Origin: Kangiella marina | GTDB lineage: Bacteria; Pseudomonadota; Gammaproteobacteria; Enterobacterales; Kangiellaceae | Assembly: GCF_039541235.1 (NCBI RefSeq) | Contig: NZ_BAABFV010000001.1 | Span: forward strand, 992,001 to 1,056,000 | DNA length: 64,000 nucleotides | Reading direction: 5' to 3' | Shown here: positions 63,926-64,000 of the stretch, one piece after another | How the letters are laid out: each line of letters begins with the position of its first letter | How positions within the stretch are numbered: the first letter of the stretch is position 1 | Position numbers and translations under genes: made by a program | Notes under the pieces: model-generated | Database searches by the model: none | What the model saw: the letters and a program-made list of their open reading frames with translations, nothing else | What the model was told of the DNA's origin: nothing

Positions 63926-64000
63926 AAATCCCCCGTTCTTCGACTATCTTTTATATCTCTGCTTTTGTTTATTTTTTGACTTTTTTTGCACTCAGCCCCC

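Overview
The window is a stretch of a gammaproteobacterial chromosome. The gene orders aroK-aroB-damX-hemE, pilMNOPQ next to a divergent ponA, priA/ftsN-like/hslVU, ubiE-ubiJ-ubiB and tatABC are typical of that class. The moderate GC content and the many exported proteins suggest a free-living, probably marine member, perhaps near Kangiella. The genus is an inference, because no rRNA or tRNA gene is present. Most of the window is housekeeping DNA. Two accessory regions stand out: a divergent chaperone-usher pilus locus and an array of integron cassettes without an integrase.

Layout. 1-9249 (minus strand): a partial patatin lipase, a ferredoxin, coaD, an unknown anchored protein, an aldehyde dehydrogenase, a YheT-like hydrolase, hemE, damX, aroB and aroK. 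9344-14373 (minus): pilQPONM, the type IV pilus alignment complex and secretin, divergent from ponA (14627-17209). 17322-17534: rpmE. 17697-22407 (minus): usher-like protein, chaperone and two small exported proteins, with a perfect CRP-type palindrome 43 bp before the first gene. 22814-29070: a small membrane protein, priA, a short FtsN-like SPOR protein, an unknown anchored protein, then hslVU behind a textbook sigma-32 promoter. 29132-31581: a 24-codon relic of a secreted subtilase followed by the intact subtilase. 31678-37381 (plus): DUF971, ubiE, ubiJ, ubiB, HIT, tatA, tatB, tatC and a DUF4442 protein. 37414-38769: an exported M24 peptidase. 39001-45360: a TetR regulator with an RND efflux operon, preceded by a 14-bp palindromic operator.

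45434-51847 is the most unusual part. Seven attC-like sites, all in the same orientation, punctuate a set of minus-strand genes: a beta-lactamase-fold hydrolase with TPRs, two small membrane proteins, a P-loop kinase-like protein, a two-gene restriction-modification cassette, an unknown protein and two very short ORFs. No integron integrase is present, so this fits a CALIN (cluster of attC sites lacking an integrase). The array shows internal decay (a fused cassette junction), a gene whose C-terminus is encoded by its own attC, and two near-identical long attC sites.

52321-64000: an AI-2E-family exporter, tatD, an MFS-PlsC fusion, an SRPBCC protein, dtd, a lipoprotein, typA/bipA, a diguanylate cyclase whose start appears to be a CTG codon upstream of the obvious ORF, a PP-loop ATPase overlapping a TusA-like sulfur carrier, and a 2OG-Fe(II) oxygenase-like gene. 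Functional themes are cell envelope and division (ponA, damX, ftsN-like, tat, pil), ubiquinone, aromatic and haem biosynthesis, protein quality control and secretion, and a mobile cassette island carrying a possible restriction defence.
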